A DNA stretch of 64,000 nucleotides from Methylomonas albis (lineage in GTDB: Bacteria; Pseudomonadota; Gammaproteobacteria; Methylococcales; Methylomonadaceae), in contig NZ_JACXSS010000001.1 of the NCBI RefSeq assembly GCF_014850955.1, forward strand, positions 1,426,001 through 1,490,000, written 5' to 3'. A program made the translations under genes and the position numbers. The notes beneath the pieces were generated by a model. It was given only the letters and a program-made list of their open reading frames with translations, was not told where the DNA came from and searched no databases. Below are positions 9,335-18,334 of the stretch, piece by piece. Within the stretch, counting starts at the first letter, position 1. Each line of letters begins with the position of its first letter.

Positions 9335-9501
9335 TCGGTCAATCGCCGGAACAATCACCTAGTTATTTGCTCGGAAATGGCTAATTTACGATAGAATGGC
9401 GGTTTTTCGGATAGACAAGCCAAGGCTTCGAATTATCGAGTAGGCTGTCCGTACGAGATATAGCTTTAGAGTTTTCAAATCCAATTATTGGAGTGTTTGG
9501 T

Positions 9502-10695
9502 ATGTCTTGGAATGAACCCGGCGGTGGTAAAAAAGACCCCTGGAGTGGTCGTAATGATAAGAATGATCCACCCGATTTGGAGGAGGTGATTCGTTCGCTA
9601 CAGGACAAACTGGGCGGTATTTTTGGCGGCGGTTCCAAAGGAGGCCTCGGTAACGGGCCTTCGATGAAAGGTGTCGGTTTTCTCGCTGCTGGAGCAGTCA
9701 TTCTATGGGGCTTGAGCGGGTTTTATACCGTCGACGAGGGTACTCGTGGCGTGGTAACTCGTTTCGGCGCCTACGTAAACACCACCCAGCCGGGTCTGAA
9801 CTGGCATATTCCATCTCCTGTAGAGCAGGTGTCGGTTATTAATGTCGAGCAGCAACGCTTTATCGAAGTCGGTTATCGTTCCGGCGGCGGTCAGGGTATG
9901 GGCTCCGTGCCTAAGGAAGCCATGATGCTGACTAAAGACGAAAATATCGTCGATGTACGTTTGGCTGTCCAATACCAAGTCAAAGATGCCAAAGATTACG
10001 CATTTAATGTGCTGGATCCAGCCTCAACTTTAAAACAAGTTACCGAAAGTGTGCAGCGTGGCGTAATCGGCCGCAGCGATATGGATTTTGTGCTGACCGA
10101 AGGTCGTAGCGACATCGTTCTGGCGATTAAATCCGAAATTCAAGCGGTCATGGATGCTTACAAAACCGGTATTTTGATCACCAGCGTCAACTTGCAAGAT
10201 GCTCAGCCGCCCGAACAAGTGCAAGGTTCCTTCGAGGATGCCATCAAGGCGCGGGAGGACAAGCAGCGCCTGATTAACGAAGCAGAAGCTTATTCCAACG
10301 ATGTAGTGCCTAAAGCCCGCGGTGCGGCTTCGCGTATCGTGCAAGAATCCGAAGGTTATAAAGAGAAAGTGATTGCCCGTGCCAATGGTGATGTCAGCCG
10401 CTTCTCGCAATTGTTGACCGAATACAAAAAAGCGCCTGCGGTAACCAAGCAGCGTATGTACATCGAAGCGATGGAATTGGTTTTAGGTCGCTCCAACAAC
10501 GTATTAGTTGATGTTAAGGGCGGTAACAACATCATGTATCTGCCGCTGGAGAAGTTGGCTAACAAAACGGTCGAGGATGCCACGCCAGCGCCGGTAGCCA
10601 GTCATGAGCCGGTTTCTTTGACTTCCCCGCCGGTGAAAGACATTAAAACCGATGTGCGTGCGTCAAGCCGTGAACGCGATGTGAGAGGACGCTAA
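9502..10695 (+). CDS. hflK: FtsH protease modulator HflK
   Basis: A 397-residue SPFH/prohibitin-family membrane protein that, with HflC, forms a large periplasmic cage around FtsH and limits its access to membrane substrates. The N-terminus is Gly-rich and cytosolic (GGGKKDPW, GGIFGGGSKGG), then one membrane segment (GFLAAGAVILWGLSGFYTV), then the SPFH domain (GTRGVVTRFGAYV), then a helical region rich in Ala/Glu/Lys. The ATG at 9502 was chosen over the GTG at 9493 because GGAG lies at a good distance and the family starts with MxWNEPGG. The hflC start is 1 base after the stop. A weak promoter match (TTGCTC, 19 bases, TAGAAT, 9367-9397) lies in the hflX-hflK gap. Confidence 0.95.
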   Translation: MSWNEPGGGKKDPWSGRNDKNDPPDLEEVIRSLQDKLGGIFGGGSKGGLGNGPSMKGVGFLAAGAVILWGLSGFYTVDEGTRGVVTRFGAYVNTTQPGLNWHIPSPVEQVSVINVEQQRFIEVGYRSGGGQGMGSVPKEAMMLTKDENIVDVRLAVQYQVKDAKDYAFNVLDPASTLKQVTESVQRGVIGRSDMDFVLTEGRSDIVLAIKSEIQAVMDAYKTGILITSVNLQDAQPPEQVQGSFEDAIKAREDKQRLINEAEAYSNDVVPKARGAASRIVQESEGYKEKVIARANGDVSRFSQLLTEYKKAPAVTKQRMYIEAMELVLGRSNNVLVDVKGGNNIMYLPLEKLANKTVEDATPAPVASHEPVSLTSPPVKDIKTDVRASSRERDVRGR

Positions 10696-10696
10696 G

Positions 10697-11551
10697 ATGG
10701 GAAATAAGATTTTAGTCGCCATTGGCGCAGTAGTGGTCTTGCTCTCGATGTCGGTATTTACCGTGGCCGAAACCGAGCGGGTCATCAAATTTCAGTTGGG
10801 TGAGATTGTAGGGGCCGATTTTCAGCCCGGCATGCATCTTAAACTGCCTTTTATCAATAATGTCAAAAAGTTCGACGCGCGGATTCTGACCATGGATTCA
10901 ACGCCGGAGCGCTTTTTAACAGCGGAAAAGAAAAACGTTATCGTCGATTCTTTTGTGAAATGGCGGATTGGCGATGTTAAAACTTTTTACACCACCGTTG
11001 CCGGCGATGTGAATCAGGCTAATATTCGTCTCGATCAAATCATCAAAGATTCCGCGCGTAGCGAGTTCAGTAAACGCGAGATCAAACAATTGGTATCCAC
11101 TGATCGCAGCGCAATCCGTGATGCTTTGATTACCAATGTCTCGCCGCACGCGGCTAAGCTGGGTATCACTATTGTTGATGTGCAAGTAAAACGCATCGAT
11201 TTGCCTGCGGAAGTCAGTACCTCGGTATATCAACGGATGGAAGCTGAGCGGGCGCGAGTTGCTCGGGAGTTCCGTTCGCAAGGTTCTGAAGCGGCTGAGC
11301 GAATTCGCGCCGATGCCGATAAACAACGCGAGATCATTTTAGCGAATGCTTACCGTGATTCAGAAGTAATGCGAGGCGAAGGTGATGCTAAAGCTGCCGA
11401 TATATTCGCGAAAGCTTACAGCGAGGACAGCGATTTCTTTGCTTTCTACCGCAGTCTGATTGCTTATAAGGAAAGTTTGGGAAAATCCGGTAACATTATG
11501 GTGTTGGAACCGAATTCCGATTTCTTCAAATATTTCAAGAATCAGAAATAA
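10697..11551 (+). CDS. hflC: FtsH protease modulator HflC
   Basis: A 284-residue partner of HflK. It has an N-terminal membrane segment (ILVAIGAVVVLLSMSVFTV) followed by an SPFH domain (TERVIKFQLGEIV, PGMHLKLPF) and the coiled helical part with RMEAERARVAREFRSQGSEAAERI. The C-terminus ends with SDFFAFYRSLIAYKESL, typical of HflC. It is about 50 residues shorter than the E. coli protein, mainly because the insertion in the E. coli SPFH region is absent, so this is not a truncation. It follows hflK directly and is probably translationally coupled. Confidence 0.95.
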   Translation: MGNKILVAIGAVVVLLSMSVFTVAETERVIKFQLGEIVGADFQPGMHLKLPFINNVKKFDARILTMDSTPERFLTAEKKNVIVDSFVKWRIGDVKTFYTTVAGDVNQANIRLDQIIKDSARSEFSKREIKQLVSTDRSAIRDALITNVSPHAAKLGITIVDVQVKRIDLPAEVSTSVYQRMEAERARVAREFRSQGSEAAERIRADADKQREIILANAYRDSEVMRGEGDAKAADIFAKAYSEDSDFFAFYRSLIAYKESLGKSGNIMVLEPNSDFFKYFKNQK

Positions 11552-11574
11552 CCTCCATTTGAATTATAGATAGT

Positions 11575-11601
11575 CAAACGCCCCGCAATGCGGGGCGTTT
11601 G
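11575..11601 (+). terminator. Inverted repeat between hflC and hisZ
   Basis: A perfect 12-base stem CAAACGCCCCGC / GCGGGGCGTTTG with a 3-base AAT loop, 24 bases after hflC. There is no clean T tract after it, so it may terminate weakly or protect the hflC message, letting some transcription reach hisZ. Confidence 0.6.
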
Positions 11602-11621
11602 CTGTGTTTGAGATAGACAAA

Positions 11622-12818
11622 ATGCAAAGAAAAGACACCTGGCTATTACCGGAAGGTATTACCGAAGTATTGCCGGAACAGGCCGCACATCTCGAAACCT
11701 TGCGTAGAAAGCTGCTGGATACTTTTGCCTGCTGGGGTTACCAGTTGGTCATTCCGCCGTTTGTAGACTTTCTGCATTCATTGCTCATCGGCTCCGGGCA
11801 TGACCTGGACCTGCAGACTTTTAAGCTGACAGATCAGTTGAGCGGAGAAATGTTGGGCGTGCGCGCGGATATGACGCCGCAGGTTGCCAGAATCGACGCG
11901 CATCACTTTCAACACGAAGGCCCAACTCGCTTGTGCTATGCAGGGACTGTGCTGCATACCCTGGGCGATCCCTTGGAAAAAAGCCGCAGCCCTATGCAAA
12001 TTGGCGCTGAACTATACGGCCATGCCGGCCTGGAAAGCGATTACGAAGTCATCCAACTGATGCTGGAAATGTTGGCCATTAGCGGTTTGCAAAATGTGCA
12101 TCTGGATTTGGGGCACGTCGGTATTTATCGAGCCTTGGCCGAACATGCCGGTCTTAATCCGCAACAAGAGGCCGAATTGTTCGATGTTCTGCAACGCAAG
12201 GCCAGAACCGAACTGGCGGAATTGCTTGCAGAGTTTGAGATTGACGCGCGTTATAAAGACATATTCAATGCCTTACCGAAACTGAATGGCGGTCGGGACA
12301 TGCTCGATAAGGCCAAAGCATTGTTAACCGGTTTTGCCGGCGCCGATGAGATTGCCGGTGCCTTGGCCGATTTACACGGCATATCCGCTAAATTGCGTCG
12401 TGATTTTCCGGCATTGACCGTTAGTTTCGATTTGGCCGAGTTACGCGGTTATCACTACCATACTGGCATGGTATTCGCCGCTTTTGTGCCCAATCTGGGG
12501 AAAGAAATCGCCCGCGGCGGTCGCTACGATAATATCGGCGAAGTATTTGGCCGAGCTAGAGCCGCTACCGGTTTCAGTGCGGATTTAAAAGTACTGGCAG
12601 CCATGTTTAAAGCCGATGGCGAAGCGGCACAAATCGTGTCTGCACCCTTCGCGGAAGACGCCGATTTGCTGGGAGCTGTCAGAGATTTACGCGCACAAGG
12701 CGTGGTCGTAATTCAACATCTGCCGGAACAACAGGGCGGCCCTGAACAACAGGGCTGCAACGCTATTTTAGAAAAACACAATCAACAGTGGGTCGTTAGA
12801 TCAATAAGCTGTCGTTAA
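11622..12818 (+). CDS. hisZ: ATP phosphoribosyltransferase regulatory subunit HisZ
   Basis: A 398-residue paralogue of histidyl-tRNA synthetase that lacks the anticodon-binding domain. HisZ forms a complex with the short form of HisG and makes histidine feedback possible in the first step of histidine synthesis. Class II synthetase-like motifs are visible: GEMLGVRADMTPQVARI (motif 2 region) and RGGRYDNIGEVFGR near 308-321 (motif 3 region). The ATG at 11622 was taken instead of the GTG at 11604, which overlaps the end of the preceding hairpin. hisZ beside purA is a common gammaproteobacterial order. HisG itself is not in the window. Confidence 0.92.
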   Translation: MQRKDTWLLPEGITEVLPEQAAHLETLRRKLLDTFACWGYQLVIPPFVDFLHSLLIGSGHDLDLQTFKLTDQLSGEMLGVRADMTPQVARIDAHHFQHEGPTRLCYAGTVLHTLGDPLEKSRSPMQIGAELYGHAGLESDYEVIQLMLEMLAISGLQNVHLDLGHVGIYRALAEHAGLNPQQEAELFDVLQRKARTELAELLAEFEIDARYKDIFNALPKLNGGRDMLDKAKALLTGFAGADEIAGALADLHGISAKLRRDFPALTVSFDLAELRGYHYHTGMVFAAFVPNLGKEIARGGRYDNIGEVFGRARAATGFSADLKVLAAMFKADGEAAQIVSAPFAEDADLLGAVRDLRAQGVVVIQHLPEQQGGPEQQGCNAILEKHNQQWVVRSISCR

Positions 12819-14138
<1,320 letters not shown>

Positions 14139-14158
14139 GCTTTAAAGCTCTTTAAAAG

Positions 14159-14195
14159 CGCTGAATAGATTCATTGAATATATTCAGCGTTCTTT
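14159..14195 (+). terminator. Terminator after purA
   Basis: A 9-base stem CGCTGAATA / TATTCAGCG (14159-14167 and 14181-14189), followed by a T-rich tail TTCTTTC, 20 bases beyond the purA stop. The AT-rich stem can work in both directions. Confidence 0.6.
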
Positions 14196-14260
14196 CAAAG
14201 TCCTCGCTAGCATTTAGCTATCGGATTCTGGAGATGGCGCTTTGCTTGAGCATCAGGCAT

Positions 14261-15106
14261 TCAATCTGTTGCGACAGGCCGATTTCGGTTGCTTATCCAT
14301 TCGCTCCATGAGCCGGCGTAAAGCCTAGAACCGCTTAAACCTGCAATTTCCATTGCCAACAGGTTGTGGCAGGCCGTCACCCCGGAGCCGCACATATGAG
14401 CCACTTGCTCGGCACGGTAAGGTGCTATTAGCTTGCTAAATTGCTGGCGCAGTTGGTCGGCGGGTAAAAATAGTCCAGATTTATCCAGATTAGATTGCAA
14501 TGGCCTGTTTAAAGCTTTGGGCACATGGCCTGCGATAGGGTCTATCGGTTCTTGTCGGCCATGGAAACGCTCCGGCGTTCTGGCGTCTATCAGCGTGATT
14601 TTTCGTGCCGCCAAGCCATCAGCAACTTGCGCAGCATCCAGCCATTGTTGATTGTCTAGATAGGCGCGGAATTGGCTGGCGGCAATTTTCGGTAGCGTGG
14701 TAGTGACCGGCAAACCCTGTTTTCGCCAGTGTCCAAAACCGCCGTCCAATACAGCAATCTGAGTATGGCCCATTGTGCGTAATAACCACCACATTCGCCC
14801 GGCAAACGCGCCGCCGGCATCGTCGTACACCACGATTTGATTGCGATTGGTAACGCCCCACGCTCCCAACTTTTCGGCTAGTAATCTAAAGTCCGGCAAT
14901 GGATGGCGGCCGGTATAGGATTGTACTGGTGCAGACAAATCCTGGTTTAAATCGGCATAGCGAGCGCCAGGAATATGGCCTTGTCTATAGGATTGGTGCC
15001 CCGCTGTGACATCGGCGAGCGAGAAGCGGCAATCAAATATGCGCCAATCCGGGTTGTCGAGATTGGCGGCTAAAGTTCTTGCGGAAACCAGTGCGGTGTG
15101 GGACAT
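14261..15106 (-). CDS. sseA: Sulfurtransferase, two-domain rhodanese (SseA type)
   Basis: A 281-residue protein with two tandem rhodanese domains. The N-terminal domain is inactive in design, with no loop cysteine (YDDAGGAFAGRMWWLLR). The C-terminal domain holds the catalytic loop CGSGVTAC. The CG-S-G-V/T-A loop is typical of 3-mercaptopyruvate sulfurtransferases, while thiosulfate enzymes usually have CRKGVT, so the former substrate is favoured. It is cytoplasmic, as no signal peptide is seen. It follows the quinone oxidoreductase gene with 2 bases between them, so the two are co-transcribed. Confidence 0.9.
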   Translation of the reverse strand: MSHTALVSARTLAANLDNPDWRIFDCRFSLADVTAGHQSYRQGHIPGARYADLNQDLSAPVQSYTGRHPLPDFRLLAEKLGAWGVTNRNQIVVYDDAGGAFAGRMWWLLRTMGHTQIAVLDGGFGHWRKQGLPVTTTLPKIAASQFRAYLDNQQWLDAAQVADGLAARKITLIDARTPERFHGRQEPIDPIAGHVPKALNRPLQSNLDKSGLFLPADQLRQQFSKLIAPYRAEQVAHMCGSGVTACHNLLAMEIAGLSGSRLYAGSWSEWISNRNRPVATD

Positions 15107-15108
15107 GC

Positions 15109-16086
15109 TTATACCTCCAAAATAATTTTACCGATATGTTGGCTGCTTTCCATTCGTTCGTGGGCTTGAGCGGCCAGGGCTAGCGGAAAAACCGAATCGA
15201 TTATGGGTTCGAGTTGGCCGGATTCCAGTAGCGGCCAGACTTTTTCAAGAAGTTGCCCAGCTATTTTAGCCTTGAAATTGTCGTTGCGGGGACGCAAGGT
15301 CGTACCGGCAATGGTTAACCGTTTCATTAGTAACGCAGCCAGGTTGATTTCGCTCTTGCTGCCGTTTTGGATGGCTATCTGTTGTAGTCGGCCATCGATA
15401 GTGAGGCATTTCAAGTTGCGGGGTAAGTAGTCGCCACCGATTATGTCCAAAATTACATTCACGCCCTTGCCATCGGTATGATGCATCACCGCTTCGACAA
15501 AATCCTGCTGTCGATAATTTATGGCCAGATCAGCGCCCAGTTCGCGACAAAATTGGCATTTGTCATCGCTGCCGGCCGTCACTATTACCTGGCTGCCGAA
15601 GGCTTTGCCGAGTTGAATCGCGTTAGTGCCGATGCCGCTTGTGCCGCCATGCACCAATAATATTTCGCCAGCCTGCAGTTTCGCGAGGTCGAAAATATTG
15701 CTCCAGACAGTAAAAAAAGTTTCGGGTAACGCAGCGGCCTGGATGAAGCTCAAACTTTTGGGTATAGGCAGGCAGCAACAGGCGCTGGCCAGACAATATT
15801 CCGCATAACCGCCGCCAGTTAGTAGAGCGCAAACCGCGTCGCCAATTTTAAATTCAGTTACTTCGCTGCCGAGTGAGGCGATAGTGCCAGCCACTTCCAA
15901 GCCGAGAACTCTGGATGCGTCCGGTGGCGGCGGATACAAGCCTTTGCGTTGCATCAGGTCGGGTCGGTTTATCCCGGCAGCAAGAACTTTTATCAGCACT
16001 TGATGTGGGCCTGGTGTGGGTGGCAGCTGATCAGTAACAATTAAATCGGTGAGCTCGGCGGTGCGATAAATCTCAATGGCGCGCAT
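15109..16086 (-). CDS. NAD(P)H quinone oxidoreductase, PIG3/Qor family
   Basis: A 325-residue medium-chain dehydrogenase/reductase without the zinc ligands. The GroES-like N-terminal domain contains [20 protein letters not shown], a hallmark of the PIG3 (TP53I3) branch. The Rossmann domain has the NADPH-binding [18 protein letters not shown], then a typical GAD-x-AINY segment. Family members reduce quinones by one electron. It precedes sseA in a two-gene operon. The start is the ATG at 16086, and the divergent argC starts 78 bases away. Confidence 0.92.
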   Translation of the reverse strand: MRAIEIYRTAELTDLIVTDQLPPTPGPHQVLIKVLAAGINRPDLMQRKGLYPPPPDASRVLGLEVAGTIASLGSEVTEFKIGDAVCALLTGGGYAEYCLASACCCLPIPKSLSFIQAAALPETFFTVWSNIFDLAKLQAGEILLVHGGTSGIGTNAIQLGKAFGSQVIVTAGSDDKCQFCRELGADLAINYRQQDFVEAVMHHTDGKGVNVILDIIGGDYLPRNLKCLTIDGRLQQIAIQNGSKSEINLAALLMKRLTIAGTTLRPRNDNFKAKIAGQLLEKVWPLLESGQLEPIIDSVFPLALAAQAHERMESSQHIGKIILEV

Positions 16087-16164
16087 GATGTTAAGCTTTG
16101 CGGGGAGAGTGTCGTATTATATTCGCCGTATTTGACTAACAGTATTTTTTCAACGAGAGCATTC

Positions 16165-17193
16165 ATGATACGTGCAGGTATTGTCGGCGGCACCGGGTAC
16201 ACCGGCGTCGAATTGTTAAGAATTTTGGTATTGCATCCTCAGGTCGAAGTCAGCGTAGTGACTTCCCGGGCCGATGCCGGAGTGCGAGTGGATCAGTTGT
16301 ATCCAAATCTACGCGGCTACTGCGATGTGAAATTTAGCCTGCCGGAGTTGGATAATCTAAAAGATTGCGATGTGGTGTTTTTCGCAACGCCAAATGGTAC
16401 CGCCATGCTGATGGCTGAGGCACTGTTGGAACTTGGTATCAAAGTCATCGATTTGTCTGCCGATTTTCGGATTAAAGACCGGCAGGAATGGGAAAAGTGG
16501 TACGGCATGCAGCACGCCAGTCCCGATCTGATCTCGGAAGCGGTCTACGGTTTGCCGGAAGTCAATCGGGAGCAGATCAAGTTGGCACGTTTGATTGCGT
16601 GTCCTGGGTGTTACCCCACCGCGGTTCAGCTAGGTTTTTTGCCATTATTGGAAGCTGGCGCGATTGATGAGCAGCAGTTGATTGCCGATGTGAAGTCCGG
16701 CGTTAGCGGCGCGGGGCGTAAGGCGGAAATATCGTCGTTAATGAGCGAAGCGGGCGAGAGTTTTAAGGCTTATGCGGTCGCCGGGCACAGGCATTTGCCG
16801 GAAATCAGGCAGGGTTTGCAAAATGTCGCCAAGCAGGTGGTTGGTTTGACTTTCGTGCCGCATTTGACGCCGATGATCCGCGGTATTCACGCTACTCTGT
16901 ATGCGCGTTTAAATAGGAAGCTGGATTTGCAATTTGTGTTTGAACAGAGGTATAGCGAAGAGAGATTTGTCGATGTGTTACCGCCTGGTAGCCACGCCGA
17001 TACTCGCAATGTGCGCGGCAGCAATCGTTGTCAGATAGCGTTATATCAACCGCAAGGCGGTGATACGGTGGTGATTTTGTCGGTGATCGACAACTTGGTC
17101 AAAGGTGCTTCCGGGCAGGCGGTGCAGAATATGAATTTGATGTTCAGATTACCCGAGTCGCAAGGTTTGGAGGCAGTGGCTCTTTATCCTTAA
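16165..17193 (+). CDS. argC: N-acetyl-gamma-glutamyl-phosphate reductase ArgC
   Basis: A 342-residue NADPH enzyme for the third step of arginine synthesis. The nucleotide-binding segment [17 protein letters not shown] is at the N-terminus. The catalytic cysteine is about C149 in ACPGCYPTA. Other conserved parts are [12 protein letters not shown] and AGHRHLPEI. The ATG at 16165 is preferred because the fold begins directly there (MIRAGIVGG); the track frame is open for 11 more codons upstream. It stands alone, with a terminator 20 bases downstream. Confidence 0.96.
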   Translation: MIRAGIVGGTGYTGVELLRILVLHPQVEVSVVTSRADAGVRVDQLYPNLRGYCDVKFSLPELDNLKDCDVVFFATPNGTAMLMAEALLELGIKVIDLSADFRIKDRQEWEKWYGMQHASPDLISEAVYGLPEVNREQIKLARLIACPGCYPTAVQLGFLPLLEAGAIDEQQLIADVKSGVSGAGRKAEISSLMSEAGESFKAYAVAGHRHLPEIRQGLQNVAKQVVGLTFVPHLTPMIRGIHATLYARLNRKLDLQFVFEQRYSEERFVDVLPPGSHADTRNVRGSNRCQIALYQPQGGDTVVILSVIDNLVKGASGQAVQNMNLMFRLPESQGLEAVALYP

Positions 17194-17212
17194 ATTTATC
17201 AAAGTTTGGCGC

Positions 17213-17252
17213 AAAAAAAACCGCCTCCCTTCTTTTTCGAGAGGCGGTTTTT
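17213..17252. terminator. Bidirectional terminator between argC and the PEP-CTERM gene
   Basis: An A8 run, CCGCCTC, a 13-base loop, GAGGCGG and a T5 run: a 12-base stem if the A/T arms are counted. Both strands have a T tract after the hairpin, so it can serve argC from the left and the convergent PEP-CTERM gene from the right. Confidence 0.85.
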
Positions 17253-17275
17253 GCTGTGAGGACGTAAGCTTGATT

Positions 17276-18103
17276 TTAGGCTGCTAGGGCTTTATTTTTG
17301 CGATTCATTCTCCAGCCTAACATGCCGCTAGCCAATAACAACAAGCTGGTTGGCTCTGGAACGCTACCAGCACCACCGCCACCGCCACAAACGCCGCCAT
17401 TGGTAGTTGTGGCGCAAGCAGTTCCGGATATGCCAGACAATTTGAAGTAGTCATTCCCGAAGTCCAGGAGGCTTGAGTTATCGCCACCAGTACCTGCTAC
17501 GCTGGTGTAAGCGCTAATTAGCCAGTAGCTGGAATATACGTTGCCTGTATTGATGGTTTTGGCGGTATTCAGAGCCATGTTGTAACTGCCGATGAATGCC
17601 CAGCCTCTGCTAAGCAGGTCTGCAAAACTTTCGCCGGAAACATTTGCGTTAGTTGGCAGTGCAACGTTACTCGGAGACCCAATATACGCTAATACGGTAA
17701 TATCAGCGTCGCCAGATACATAGCCTACCGTAAGGCTATTGAGAGAGACTCCGGCGTTAAACTGGAAAAGGGCAGCATCGACAGCGCCATCTGGTCCAAA
17801 GTCTTGGTCGTAATTCACGCCGCTTGTGGTTCCCGTGCCCCCGCGACCGTCATTGTCGAATCCGTGATCGGGGGCTGCAAGAACGCCTGACGCATTTAAA
17901 TCGGCGGTGGAGTTTACACCCAACCCAGCAGAGCTATAGGTACCAATATTTGCTGAGCCGAATGCGGCGCCAGCAGCTTGACCTGTTGTGTAAGCAGTAG
18001 TGCTTGTGATCCCGCTTGTTGTGGAGCCTGATAAATATACAGTGGCGTGCGCCGATAGTGGCGCCAACAGCAGTGCTGAAATGGCTAGATAATGTTTGAT
18101 CAT
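17276..18103 (-). CDS. PEP-CTERM surface protein, exosortase substrate
   Basis: A 275-residue exported protein. It has a signal peptide (residues 1-20, cleavage after AHA), a Gly/Ser/Thr/Asn-rich body with few charged residues, a Gly-rich linker (CGGGGGAGS), and a C-terminal sorting signal VPEPTSLLLLASGMLGWRMNRK: PEP motif, hydrophobic segment and basic tail. Such proteins are cut and re-anchored or released by an exosortase (EpsH/Xrt), and many are linked to exopolysaccharide and biofilm. A pair of cysteines sits before the linker. The body matches no family I know. A sigma-54 promoter match lies about 110 bases upstream. The neighbour PrsT is also part of the PEP-CTERM system. Confidence 0.88.
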   Translation of the reverse strand: MIKHYLAISALLLAPLSAHATVYLSGSTTSGITSTTAYTTGQAAGAAFGSANIGTYSSAGLGVNSTADLNASGVLAAPDHGFDNDGRGGTGTTSGVNYDQDFGPDGAVDAALFQFNAGVSLNSLTVGYVSGDADITVLAYIGSPSNVALPTNANVSGESFADLLSRGWAFIGSYNMALNTAKTINTGNVYSSYWLISAYTSVAGTGGDNSSLLDFGNDYFKLSGISGTACATTTNGGVCGGGGGAGSVPEPTSLLLLASGMLGWRMNRKNKALAA

Positions 18104-18334
18104 TTTTATGTCCTCACTTTTTCGATTTTGCTTTTCGCTATTGTCGACGCTGGGTTGGTTAAAGTCATTGTACTTCCGGGCATCAAACTAATAACGCTCG
18201 CTCTTTTCATTCAGCAATATTGAGGCCAATTATGCTGTTGGTAATTTAATCATATAGATAAGGGATTAGGATGAGGTAAGAAAGACAGGTAAAAAAATAT
18301 AATGTAAAAAAAGTCGACATTTCTAAAAAATCGT
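18104..18334. other. Intergenic region upstream of the PEP-CTERM gene
   Basis: About 230 AT-rich bases between prsT and the PEP-CTERM gene, both on the minus strand. Apart from the sigma-54 match at 18213-18228, it holds TGTAAAAAAAGTCGACA near 18301-18318, which has partly symmetric ends and might be an activator site. I see no small ORF or RNA gene. Confidence 0.4.
18213..18228 (-). promoter_or_regulatory. Sigma-54 promoter candidate for the PEP-CTERM gene
   Basis: Read on the minus strand the element is TGGCCTCAATATTGCT, with GG and GC separated by exactly 10 bases. It agrees with the consensus TGGCAC-N5-TTGCW at all but two positions. The predicted start of transcription would give a leader of about 100 bases before the ATG at 18103. 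Confidence 0.65.
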
